The translations under genes and the position numbers were made by a program. A stretch of DNA of 64,000 nt from Cristatella mucedo. Taxonomy: Eukaryota; Bryozoa; Phylactolaemata; Cristatellidae. The stretch lies in contig WPIO01000078.1 of the NCBI GenBank assembly GCA_009760855.2, positions 436,001-500,000 of the forward strand, read 5' to 3'. This document shows positions 1 to 11,511 of the stretch, piece after piece; the stretch's first letter is position 1, and each line of letters starts with the position of its first letter. Under the pieces are notes generated by a model. That model was not told where the DNA came from and ran no database searches. It was given only the letters and a program-made list of their open reading frames with translations.

Positions 1-1330
1 CCAAAGCCTCTGTCAAACGGTCTTTAAAGTGAAGGAATGGAACAGCTAATTTACTGTCCATACAGGACCTGAGGGCTCGAGGATGCCGAAACTGGTGCAG
101 CAGTTCAGCCAGGTAGAGAGGAGCCGAGCCGCGGCGGGCTGAGTAGCAAAGCCACCCCACTCTAAGACTGATTTGCTTGTTATAGCCACATTTCCCCATC
201 TTCCTAGGCGATAGTAAACCTCTGTCTCTAAGCTCCGTTTGAGATCCATGTGATGGTAGGTTTGCCTAGCCTACGATGCAATGTTAATTTCCCCGTGGAT
301 TTTGAAGCGCAGCTGGTGAAGAGCAAGTATTTTTTGCAGTTTTTGGGTAGTTTCGTCAATTCGGGACTGCTAAGGTGGGCGTATCAGTAAGCATTGGCAG
401 GTTATACATAAAAGTTAAGGTTTTTTACTGTGGATTCTGGTTGGTATAGGATTTAATAATAAATTCTATTGAGTCGTGCGATAATTGCCTTGCTGAGATA
501 TGTTATGAAATATAAATCATTCCAAATTCTCACGTACTGTCTGAGAATATGTTGAGAGTATTTTGATACTATCGATGGGGTCGTAGTAAGCCATAGTTTA
601 GTATATTTTGTGGAACCAGTTTTTAAACGTGGCGTTGCTATGAATGGATTGGCAACGATTGATTGCAGTGAAATGCAGTGTAAAAGTGTTTACGAATTAT
701 CTGCCATCGTCGCTTTGGCCTTCCGTAGGACAGTGGTTAACTAGAAAATACTTCATTTTCTGATACGTAAAAAGGCCCGAATGCACAAGCAATTGATATA
801 CCGTATTTTACCGTGAATAAGCCCCCCCCTTTCCCCAAACGTTGGGATCAGATAATGGGGAGGCAGCTTATGCTTAACGTTACTTTTTTGCATTACTATT
901 TCGCCAAACAACGTTCTGCTTTGAATGCCACCTAACAAAGATAGAGAGGGTATCATCACCTTTCCTGATGCAGGGGATAGTGTTAGTGACACGAGTGATT
1001 ATTACGAGTCTTGATAGTGTTCAGTTAATTCAGTGGTTGAATAAAAATATTGTTTGCCAAAAATTGATTAACAAATTTGGGGAGGGGGCTTATGCGTCGG
1101 GGGGGGGGGCCTTGTTCATGGGAAAATACTGTAATAATTGTGTGCTGCTCTGCTCTGCCCCGGCTTTATTTTCGTACCGCCATGCTGAGACATCTCAATC
1201 GTGCTGTGTTGCAGTGCTTCTTTAAAAGAGTGTCTGCGTGAAAACTTCTTATCGTGGTGTTTGGGGATGAGTTTTGGGGGTTGGGCGTTTTTCGGGAGGA
1301 AGGGAATGTAGGCAGATATATAAATAAATA
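1..1330. other. No gene seen
   Basis: AT-rich, with stops in all frames and no splice-bounded coding segment. Short homopolymer runs only. Confidence 0.6.
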
Positions 1331-1332
1331 AA

Positions 1333-1820
<488 letters not shown>

Positions 1821-2892
1821 GCATCCTAAGAGAACTGAATCTCAGTCGAGGCGTGGACAGCTCGCGCTGGACGAGAAGCTGCAAAAGCCGAGGGGTCCAT
1901 GAAATGACGCTGTCGTGGTCAGGCAAATGCACGCAGAATGAAACTTTGGGCCACCGGTTGGTAGGACCTCCCCCCTGCTTAGTAACATTTGCTGAATCAT
2001 TCACACGTGTCAAGCAAAGCACAAGCGAAAAAGACTAAAGGACAAACTCACGGGTTCAAAGGGAAAGATGAGCAGAAAAGACGCCTCTTCAGCTGAGACT
2101 TATAAACGAAGCAAAGTCATTGCAGGTGGTGAAAGAAGCCGTCGGTTCAGTAAAAGCTGCCGTTTTACTTTTTTAAGTTCTTCCCAACTCCTTAATTATT
2201 AATTTGTTTTTGTGAGAGAAAAAAATTAGTCACCTGTTCTGCGGATTGGCTCGTTATTTTTTGCAACTCAGCCCTCCCCCCACAGCAGCAGCAGCCGAAC
2301 GTCAGAGTGTGTATTTTCCCACTTAAAATTGAATGGCTTGACCAGGAATTTCAAACAACCACGAGCATCAAGAAGGGAAAAGGGACTCTTGCTTGAGTGA
2401 CTATGTCGTCACACGTTTGACTGAAAATACAGAAGTAAAATTTTAATCCGAATGGAATTGCTTTTGCAAACTTTATGAGATCACGTATACCAAATATAAA
2501 AATAAACAGGGGATCATATATTGAGATTATCCTATATAGCATGGGATTCCTATTCCATGCCACTTCATCATCATAGATTTAGCTCCATCAACTTCACATT
2601 GCTAGTTAGTTCAACCAGACTGTGTCTTCTTCACTTATAGCTGTTGCTAAGGCTTATAAGAAAAGTTATTGACAGTATTAATTTTTTTCTCCTTTGGATT
2701 CTTTAAAGACCACGTGTTGGGGATGACCTTCAATCTTAATACTCATTCGTTTGCTGCAGAAACTTACTAGTTATTTCAAATCCCATGAGAAATTTATCTT
2801 TAGCATCCACCGAAATTGTGTCAACTTGAAGACAAGTGCTGTTGAAAACAAGTTCTGATTTGAGGCCTGCCAGAATCTACTCTGACAGTAAA

Positions 2893-2998
2893 TGATAATA
2901 ATAATAATAATAATAATAAAACACTTGATAAAGCTGATAAAGCTCCCTTAGAGAACTCAATCTCTTTCCAGGCACTTTACATTTGCTACAAAGGAAGT
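2893..2998 (-). mobile_element. LINE family A tail fragment
   Basis: (AAT)n followed by the degenerate hairpin and the 'tttacatttgctacaaagg' block. Only about 105 bp are present. Confidence 0.8.
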
Positions 2999-3922
2999 TA
3001 TGTTTATTTCCCGGGAAACAGCTGAACCTTGCGAATCAGTCTCCTTCAGATACTTTCTTTTCTTTAGTAGACACGATTTAAAGAATCTAGCTCAAATGTC
3101 GTTTCTATTTTCAATTTTTAGATTTATCGACGAGGATTTGCAAGCACTGTCTGTACACAGTGGGTCTGACATTCTCAGATCTTTACTCGGTTTTAAAGGC
3201 AATGATCTTGCAAATGGGCATTTCTTATTAAATATTTAAAAACCTAGAGAGAAAGTGGAAAATCGTAGGATATAGCCAAAGCTGGTTATTTTTTTGAGTT
3301 TACGGTTTAATTTTTGGAGCATTGCTCATTCTAGCAACCTTTTGGCATTGCTGCAGCCCTCTCCCCCATTAATATCAGTGCTTTCTCATAAGCTTAATGA
3401 CCATGGGCATGAAATCCCTTACATTTATCCACAACAGAATCGTTTTTCCGTGTATTACATACATTTGCATCCGTTTTTTTGCATAAAGTTTTAATGCAAA
3501 ACAAAGTCGTAAGATATTAAATAAAATCTACCTTCAGATTAAGTAACCAAAAATAATGATTATGTGATTCAAGAGGTGGGGGCAATACAGAATTGCCTGC
3601 TGCAGCTCGACTCATGTATGGCCTGATTCGTGAAACTCTGGCATCTTACACCTTTCTGGCCAAACAGTTAGTGGCCAAATCCACCTTTTGATTATGGGCT
3701 AGCATCTTGTTTCTTTGGGAGCTGCCACAGTCATAGCAACTTGCACGGGTAAAAGAAGAAAGGTAGATCAGGCCGAACCAGCAGCAGCCATGTTGGCATA
3801 GTTGTCATCCAGGTCAGAGGGTCTTGAGATTGGAAACCGGCTTTACGGTGCTGTTCTAATCACTCCACAGGGACTTCCCAGTGAGTGTGATGGCAGCGAT
3901 CGTTTAGTTTCGTTCATGGTCG

Positions 3923-4327
3923 ATGTTAATGAAGACAGTCGTGTATCGTCAGCATAATGCAGACAATGCGACTCCTTTCAGATTCGAATGTAGGTCAAAG
4001 TTTGCTCCCTGTCAATTGGCTTGTAAAGAGCTGTCAAGTCTTCTGGCGCTGGCACCGGGTGAGAAGGCCTTAGCCAGCCCAGTTGAATGGCTAGTGCAAG
4101 CAGCTATGGTAGATGAGAGGGTTGATCAAACGTGCAAACCTCCTGATCGCGCACCATTCAGCTGTTGGCACGCGCCTGAGCCCGTATTACGTTTCATGGC
4201 GCCGTTCTTTAAAGTACTGATGGCTGATAGCAATCTAAGCATCGATACTCTTTGTAAGAATCCGATCTGCACGACGTTCATTCATCACGTTATTGCCACC
4301 GACATGATTTTTCTGCAAAGGTCTTGA
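3923..4327 (+). CDS. Unidentified open frame, 134 codons
   Basis: ATG-to-stop frame in a region of ordinary base composition, so its length is less easily explained by GC bias. It includes ACKELSSLLALAPGEKALAS and MADSNLSIDTLCKNP. No domain is recognised. The neighbouring 4,290-4,820 stretch is open on the minus strand with a Gln-rich sequence (TEQQRGKEQQIAKERQIAAL), so the whole block could be a decayed mobile-element gene. Splice sites are unclear. Confidence 0.25.
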   Translation: MLMKTVVYRQHNADNATPFRFECRSKFAPCQLACKELSSLLALAPGEKALASPVEWLVQAAMVDERVDQTCKPPDRAPFSCWHAPEPVLRFMAPFFKVLMADSNLSIDTLCKNPICTTFIHHVIATDMIFLQRS

Positions 4328-4834
4328 CCAGCTGCTGCTGCAGGAACGTGCTGGGTGGGATATCCCATGCTGGAAGCTGCTGTGGTGGCTGCCATTCTCG
4401 AACCGAGCTCGAGTCCTGCTCCTCTGACTGTGCCTTATTTGGATAGTGGCTCATTGTTTGCATAGCTAGTTTTTCCAAGATCCAGGCTTGCACTGCTTGC
4501 AAATAGCACTGAGCTTTGAAGAAACAACCTCTTTTATTGAAGAGGCCAGCGATGCAGACTCGTTTGAGATCTGCATGCCCTTGCTTCCGCTGCATAGTCA
4601 TCGACTAGCCGTGTTTGGCTGCACCGGCGCCCGGTGGCTGCAGCCACCAGCGCCGCTATCTGCCGTTCCTTTGCTATTTGCTGCTCCTTTCCTCTCTGCT
4701 GCTCGGTCGTTTGATTGAAGAGCTCTTGCGTGGCAGCAGCTCTGACGGTTGAAGTCCTGTTGACTCCTCTCTTCACTTTGGATCTGCTGCTGTACCCTGC
4801 TCTTTATTATGTCTGTCAAGTCTGTAGGCTTAAT

Positions 4835-5000
4835 CCCAGGGCCTTAGTCCCGGGGTGCAGCCGTTGCCTATGACATGGGTCTTGGTTTCGAGGCCCACAG
4901 TGGACAGGCAATTCTTTGCTGCCGGTGGTAAAAACCTCGACGGCCCTTCTTTTTCGGCTTTATGCAGTTCCTTAAGCGGTCGGATCAGCTGACGTTTGGT
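4835..5000 (+). mobile_element. SINE-B remnant
   Basis: Diverged copy of the SINE described at 56.7 kb: gggccttag head, ggtttcgaggccca B box, and the conserved tail block containing 'cccttctttttcggctttat'. Confidence 0.5.
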
Positions 5001-5215
5001 TTTTTTTTAGGCTGGGCTATTGTCGGGTACCCGGTGTGCACTCTAGCTTTGGGTGGGGAGTTAGCCTAGTCCGAGCTTCACTTCCGGCAGGCTCCCCTTT
5101 GTCACCCACTTGCAAATGCCAGTTTTCTTTCCATCCTCTGGGGTGCGCCTATCGGCTAGGCCGTGGGTGTTGCCCTGGCTGGAGTCTGAGGGGAGATGTC
5201 TGCTATTTGTAGTTG

Positions 5216-5342
<127 letters not shown>

Positions 5343-5900
5343 GCAGCCTTTGTTTACATTCTACTCATCCGGCGGTATGTCTTTTGTGTGATTTTCTTGC
5401 TACCTTTTCTGTGCAGGCTTAGTGTAAAGATTTCGAGTATCAGGAAATGTTGGCTGTGTTCTGTTTTTGTTAAGGACCCGCAATCAGCAGCCCAGTATGT
5501 GTAAAGTGCTGCTGGGTCGCCGGGACACTTGACGACAAAGAGTACGACGCCCAGAAATGCAGTACTCGCTGTTGAATAACCGATGTGATCCAACCGGAGA
5601 GGTCAGACGGATGTGATCCAATATGTGACCAATCCGATGTGACCCAACCGGTGAGCGGGACTAGAGATTCGATCAGACTATCCAGGACGAGCTCCCACTG
5701 GTCTGCTTGCTAGCTGTCGAGAAGGACGACTGTCTGTGAACGCCTCTCGTGCATTCACCTGTCCTCGTGTGGGTGCTGCCATAATGGAAATCCAGCTTCT
5801 GCTTGAGCAGCGTTACGCCTTTGCCTCAGCTGGTCACTCGTTCGGCGTCCTGAAAGCTGGCTTGGCTTTCGCTGCACTTGCATTGTGTGGCTGTGCTCCT

Positions 5901-5931
5901 GAGCTGCTCTGCTGCTCAAGCAGAGCAGCTC
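5901..5931. repeat. Inverted repeat
   Basis: 12-nt perfect arms gagctgctctgc / gcagagcagctc with a 7-nt loop. Confidence 0.85.
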
Positions 5932-5984
5932 TGCTGCTCAAGGCACCACGTGGTCGACGAGACTATGCACATTGATCAGGTGAC

Positions 5985-6125
5985 TTAGGGATAGTAGTTG
6001 TAAACGGATCTGGGTCGTGGAGAGCGAGCACCTTACCCCTGGTTTGCCACTGGGCCTTAGCTTAAGTGTTAGGCTTTTGCTCTTCACGACCCAGGTCGTG
6101 AGTTTGGAGTTCTTCAGCAGGGGGG
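5985..6125 (+). mobile_element. SINE-B head remnant
   Basis: Contains ggccttagcttaagtgttag and cttcacgacccaggtcgtga, matching the tRNA-like half of SINE-B. The tail half is not evident. Confidence 0.45.
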
Positions 6126-7884
6126 GACAACTCTTTATTGGCATCTTCGAGCGGTAGTGATAATCATCGAGTCTCGTCTACCCCTATCTAAATGAGGCTT
6201 TTAAATCGGCTGTACTCTTCTTTTTTTATAAACCACGGCCTGCATCCACAATACCTGCAGCTGCTTCTTGACTGGCACACTTGTAGGTGCAATCAATTGG
6301 TCATCGTGCTGACTGTGTTCGGCTCCTTGTCATCTGTTGTGTTAAGCAGAAGGCTTGTGGTTCAGTCCGGGCATGTGCCACAAGTCGCTGGGCGTTCCCT
6401 GTTCATCCCATGCAGTATGATCATCTCACAGAGATCACCGAGAGAGTGCCCGACATTGTTGATGGTTGTAAGACTCCCCTTAGTTTTATAGTGGATTTTT
6501 GGGCTGGATTGAGGCTGGGGAGAGAGAGAGAGAGAGGTTCACTCTGTTAGTCTGGCTTATTAGAGTCAAAGCTTAGGCCCAGTCACGAGATCTGTGTCTA
6601 CAGGCGAAATGTATACCAATATCGGGTACAGAATAGACGTAGACCAGTGGCTTATCGCATGCATCATCACGTGTGCTGACAGGGACCATTTGTGCATTAG
6701 TAGTGACAAACAAGCTAGGTGTGTGTGTGGTAGAAGGTGTCGAGCGAGCTGCTTGGGCAGATTCTTGTTTGAACTGTTCGTGCAATCATTTTTTTTTTTT
6801 ATTGAACCAGCTATGCCAAATGAATTTTGGCCGTCGGCCAACCAAAAAGCCATAGCCGAATTGCGTCCGACAATCAAATAACTGATCATGGTACCTTTCA
6901 AAAGACAAACATAAGGAAAGCTTTAAAATAAACAAATAGACAAATTATGTCTAAAAAAGAGTAAACCGGAAGCAGTATATATACAAATAAGAAATGTATA
7001 AATCTTTGCAACATATACGACTTGTGTCCCAACTTTGTGAAACTTTGCATATTAAGATGAATGTTTTCAGCATGTTGAGGTACATGCTTGTGACTTTTAA
7101 ACAGCTTAATGTACAGCTTAATTTTATCTTTATGGCTTGTAAACTCCATAACTCGGCCAGTACTGGACAGATGAACGTGAAATTTCGAATATGAGCTTTG
7201 CTCAGCTTGTACATCACTACAGTAGCCCCTTTCTGATTTCGGTCGGATAACTTTTGCTATACGTGTGCATGATTGAAGGATATGTAAGTTCAGGGACATA
7301 TGATGACATCCTTAGCAAAAGTCGGCAAAGCCTCGGCTTGTATCTCTGTGCATGGTGAGTGTCGGTCGGAGTCTTTCCTCTCTATAAGAATGGGATGCAG
7401 GCTACCTGCTTCGTTCGGCCGAGCCACTCTGATCCCAAATCCAACTGACTACAAGCTCTGAGCCTCTGTCTAATGGACATGCTCAATGTGACCTCATCAT
7501 AGCTAGCTCCCTAGCCACATACCGGAGGACAGGTTTTTCTTGTAGGCCTCCCGGTCGATCCGTTGCTAGAATCGTATGTCTAGGTTCGTGCACTCGCTCA
7601 CGATGCTGATTTCTCAAGTCGGTGGCTGCCATCATCACTGATCAGCTTATTCGAATCGGGCTAGGTAGTCACGTTTGCTTTTGAACGAGTTATAGCCTGA
7701 CGGAAACAGAAGCAGCAGCAGCGCAACTCCAGCTCAGCCATTCGTTAGCGTTTTCTTGCACGAATTCCCAAAAAACAAGCAGCGTTTTTTCTTGTGCTGC
7801 TGCACTCACACCGCTTCTACCCCCCCAGCTGGGATTGAGCCAAAAAGGATAATAATAACGATCCGATGGACCGTGTATCTGATG
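6126..7884. other. No gene seen
   Basis: Several frames of 60-130 codons occur in AT-rich sequence with no protein-like character. A short (GA)n lies at 6521-6536. No family recognised. Confidence 0.5.
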
Positions 7885-8240
7885 TAGTAATACACTTGAT
7901 GAAGAACTCTCAGAGAGCTCAATCTCTTTCTAGGCTCTTTACATTTGCTGCAAAGGAAACACGATCGAATGGTATCATGCTCAATAAACAACAAGATTAA
8001 CATGGTTAGGGGTAACATGTACATGGTCAGCATGCAAGTGTGGTTAGTGGCAGCATGCACCGTGTCAGCTCGCATCAGCACATAAAGGTCGAATCACAGG
8101 GACCCACTAAATGCTGTGATAAATAGGTGCAGATTAAGCTTCTTTTTAAATGTGATCAAGTCAGGGGATGTCGTGACGAAAGTCGGGAGTGAGTTCCAGG
8201 TTTTGGGGGAGCATACGAGCTAAAGGCATATGTGCATGAA
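7885..8240 (-). mobile_element. LINE family A 3' end
   Basis: Hairpin region followed by about 330 bp of the family 3'UTR and the end of the coding region, ending near 8,240. The tail is degenerate. Confidence 0.8.
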
Positions 8241-8539
8241 CGGCCAGCCTGTAGTCAGCATGCTGCGAATGTAGCACGCGAGCCCTCTCGGCTTCGTTAA
8301 TGTGTGATTGCTGCCGGCTCAGCAGCTGGACGACTGGACACCGGCTGCTGGGAGCCGCTTGGCATCCGGGCACTAAACTAAGTAAATGGACGTCCAATCT
8401 TGCCTGAAACCTGGAATGCCTTCTGGGCTGAGGCATCTTTTGTCCTTGACTGGTGAATTAATAACTGGTTTACTTCGGTCTGTCGGTCTGGTCGCACGAT
8501 TTGGGCCGGCTCGTGCAAGTGCATGTTCTGAGGCGTGGC

Positions 8540-8695
8540 GCTCCTCCTCCTCCTCCTCATCCTCCTCCTCCTCCTCCTCCTCCTCCTCCTCCTCCTCCTC
8601 CTCCTTCTCCTCCTCCTTCTCCTCCTCCCTCCTCTTCCTCCTGCCTCCTCCTCCTATGTCCTCCTCCTCCTCCTCCTCCTTCTCCTCCTGCCGGT
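8540..8695. repeat. (CTC)n imperfect trinucleotide tract
   Basis: About 155 nt of polypyrimidine CTC repeats with TTC interruptions. Confidence 0.97.
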
Positions 8696-9206
8696 TTATG
8701 TGCAGCTCTCGAGCTTCTGGCAGAACGAATGCTGCCATGCTTCACTGGTCTGTGTGCTGTGCTCAAGAGATAACATGCAACCGTCATCTCGTAGGCTTGC
8801 CCACCGTGTGCTCAAGCGGTGTCCGAAAGGAAATAATGGCCCTTAGCTCCTTAGTGCATGACAGCTACTTAAAACGTCCAGTCGGCCGTCAAAGTGGGGT
8901 GATGGGGGGGACACGGCAGGAGGCTGTACCGAGATATGCAGAGGGGATGGTGGGTGGAGCCCTATGTAGGGAGCCCTTTGTAGGCCGAGGCCGCGTGAAC
9001 CGTGACCAGAGAATGCAGCTCAAATGTGGGATTATCCCGGCAAGGGCTTGGGACTTCTCTCTCCCCCCCCCCTTAAAACGACAGCAACTTAACCCACAGC
9101 TGTTGTGTGTCCACCCAAATGAATGGGCAGCTGACAAGCTTCAAATGGTAGTCTAGCAACAGCACCAGTCAGCTAGCCAGTGCTGCTAAGACAGTGCTGC
9201 TTGCTT

Positions 9207-9236
9207 CAGCCAGTGCTGCTCTAGCAGCACTGGCTG
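9207..9236. repeat. Inverted repeat
   Basis: 14-nt perfect arms cagccagtgctgct / agcagcactggctg around 2 nt. The left arm also occurs as two nearby direct partial copies (9177, 9193). Confidence 0.85.
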
Positions 9237-9944
9237 AGGAATCGGCTTGCTCCTGAAGCTCTGCCATCTTTTGTTTAAAGGGGGTGGGTCAGCCGCCAGC
9301 AGCATGAGCAGCACTAGCTGGGGATGCATAGGCCTCACACAGTTCCTCGGTTTGCCTCCTGCTACTGCATGTGTGTGCAGCACTCTGTGGCTTGGTCTTC
9401 CTGGATGCAGCTAATTAATAGCTTTTGACAGCATTTTCCTGCAACGTTGACCAAATCCGGACTCTGCTGTACCTCTGTCATTCGTCACCACGTGGCTTCT
9501 GTCATAGCCAATTCATATGCTGTCTATATGCATGGGAATGTCGTTTGAGTGTGGTTGATTATGTTAGCTGGGGTAACGCCTGGCTACGGGTGTGGGAATC
9601 TCTACCAGTTAAAGGGAGAAAGTCTGTAACACCACCAGATGGCGCACTTTCGGAAAGCTGCAAGATCGTGCAGCATTGTCTTCTGTGCTGGAACTGCTAT
9701 GAGTTAACAAAGCAAGTCCATAGGCAGTGAGCTGTTTGTATTAGTGATAGCGCTATACTAATGCTGGGGGAAGACCAGTGACTGTGTTGCAATGACATTG
9801 TGCACCTGAAGATGGGAGCTGTGCAGGAAGGTCTTTGCCAAAACACTGCATGCAGACTAAGCTTGCTCTGGATGACAGCAGGGTGGCTCAAGGGGGCTCA
9901 CTGCACCGGCCACAGAAACATGAGAACACTTTCTCACCGGCTGA

Positions 9945-10140
9945 TGACGTAGCTCAAAGGTAGGCTCCTCGCCTTACACTAGCTGATTTAACAGCCTCTT
10001 TTGTATAGCGACAGGAGAGCCTTTGCGGCCATCACCACCGCTTGCAGCAGCAATACAGGATCGCCCACTGCAGGATTCGAACCCATGACCTCAGAAACAA
10101 GGTTGTGAAAAAGCAGCCGCCTTAGCCAGGGCACATGAAG
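9945..10140 (-). mobile_element. tRNA-derived SINE-B
   Basis: Minus-strand copy: head near 10,135, cacgacctc-like middle, B box ggttcgaatcctgc around 10,070-10,085, then gccgcaaaggctctcctgtc and ctgttaaatcagctag at the end. Confidence 0.75.
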
Positions 10141-10995
10141 TCTCAGGTCAAGTTCTCGGCTTTCCCCCTCCAGTCTCCATCTTGCCATTGAAGATTGCTC
10201 TCGGCGGCGTGAAAGATTGAGCCGTGTAGTGGTATTGCACAGCCGCACCGCCACAACGCCCGGTTCCTTTAATGCCCCATCCTCTCTGGCAGCGTTCCGC
10301 CCTCCCTTCTTCCTGCCTCTCTCCCTGCCTTTATGAGAATTTTTGGTTGCATGCATTGAAGCAACATCCGGGTCATGTCGGGCCGTCTAGGTAAAAAAAA
10401 TCACCTAGCTTTGGGGCTGCTGCTGACCACTCATCGACGTCTCAAAGCAGCCGGTGCCTATTTTGTTGGCCGGCCCGCAGGCCGGCGCCGTGCTGCCGGC
10501 GTCCACTCGTCGTGCGGTCGCTCACGATTTATATTGCGACGAGCGATTATTCCATTGCAGCAGCAGCAGGGTCTCGGACGGTCGTGTTTGCCGGCTGTCA
10601 GGCGGTCGTTTTGGCCGACCTCACAATGGCTTGCCGTAGCTGCCGCTTTTTTTTCATTGGTCCGCTGACACTAGGGGGGGTGGGGTAGCCGTGTCATGCG
10701 CGGCTTGGTACGGATCAATCAATCGTGCGGGCTATCGATGTTTCCCGGCCGGCGACTGACTACTGCTGAGCAGCCAGTGTGTCGTCGGTCGTCGTAGCCG
10801 GTCGTCGGTCGCAGCGTCGCTGCTGGCCATCCGAGTCGTCGGGGCGCCATCGCACCACTGACGCCGCCTCCGAGCCCGGGGGGCTGCCGCAATCCGTCCG
10901 ACCTCGACTCAGCTGTCGCCGCCACTGCTGCAGCTGCGGCCCCCAGCCGGTGACCGGCTGCCGCTAGGCAACTGCTGGGCCAGCTAGCCGTCCTG

Positions 10996-11511
10996 ATGCC
11001 GCTGCTGGGACAAAGCTTGGCAGCAGCCTCGAGGGCATGCTCGAAGCAGCGTGCTGACAGATCAAAGCGCCTTGGGGCGGCCGTGTCGGCGGCGAGGGCA
11101 CTGTCTCCGGCGGCCCTCTGCCGAGGACTATCAGCAGACGCAGCACGGTCGATGCTCCCCGATTGGCGGCTGGGCAGCCCCCTCGGCTGGCTGTCGTCTG
11201 TCGCCGGCCTCGCTCCGAGAGTCGTGCAGCTGCTGCTGCTGCAGCTGCCGTGGCAGCAGCTGCTGCTGTGCGCATTCGACGTGGCCTTAGCCTTGTCGGA
11301 CGCGTCGGCCGACGGCCGGTCGCTGGACGGCCAGCTGCTGCCGGTGAGCAGAGAGCAGTACCTCGAGCTGCAGAGTGGCGGCACGATCGTCGTCAACGGA
11401 CTGCTGCTTCGTCTTAAGTCCGCTGCTGCCTCGTCATCGTCGGGCTCTTTGTCGTCGGCCGCCGCCGCTGCGCAGTCGGCTGCCGTTGCAGAAGACTACC
11501 ACTGGTACTAG
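10996..11511 (+). CDS. Unidentified GC-rich open frame, 171 codons
   Basis: Uninterrupted ATG-to-TAG frame in the GC-richest part of the window, about 3.4 kb upstream of the first placed SPPL3 exon. The second half is the more protein-like: QLPWQQLLLCAFDVALALSD, then SREQYLELQSGGTIVVNGLL, a Ser/Ala tract and the ending EDYHWY. I recognise no domain. It ends in a stop without a good donor, so it is not the missing SPPL3 N-terminus. It could be a single-exon gene or the last exon of a gene whose earlier exons I could not see. The opposite strand is also open, which lowers confidence. Confidence 0.4.
   Translation: MPLLGQSLAAASRACSKQRADRSKRLGAAVSAARALSPAALCRGLSADAARSMLPDWRLGSPLGWLSSVAGLAPRVVQLLLLQLPWQQLLLCAFDVALALSDASADGRSLDGQLLPVSREQYLELQSGGTIVVNGLLLRLKSAAASSSSGSLSSAAAAAQSAAVAEDYHWY

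Noticed and set aside
8386-9156. 256-codon plus-strand frame and overlapping Glu-rich minus-strand frame
   Set aside because: Length comes from the CTC trinucleotide tract, which is open in several frames (poly-Ser, poly-Pro, poly-Leu, poly-Glu). The flanks show no domain.
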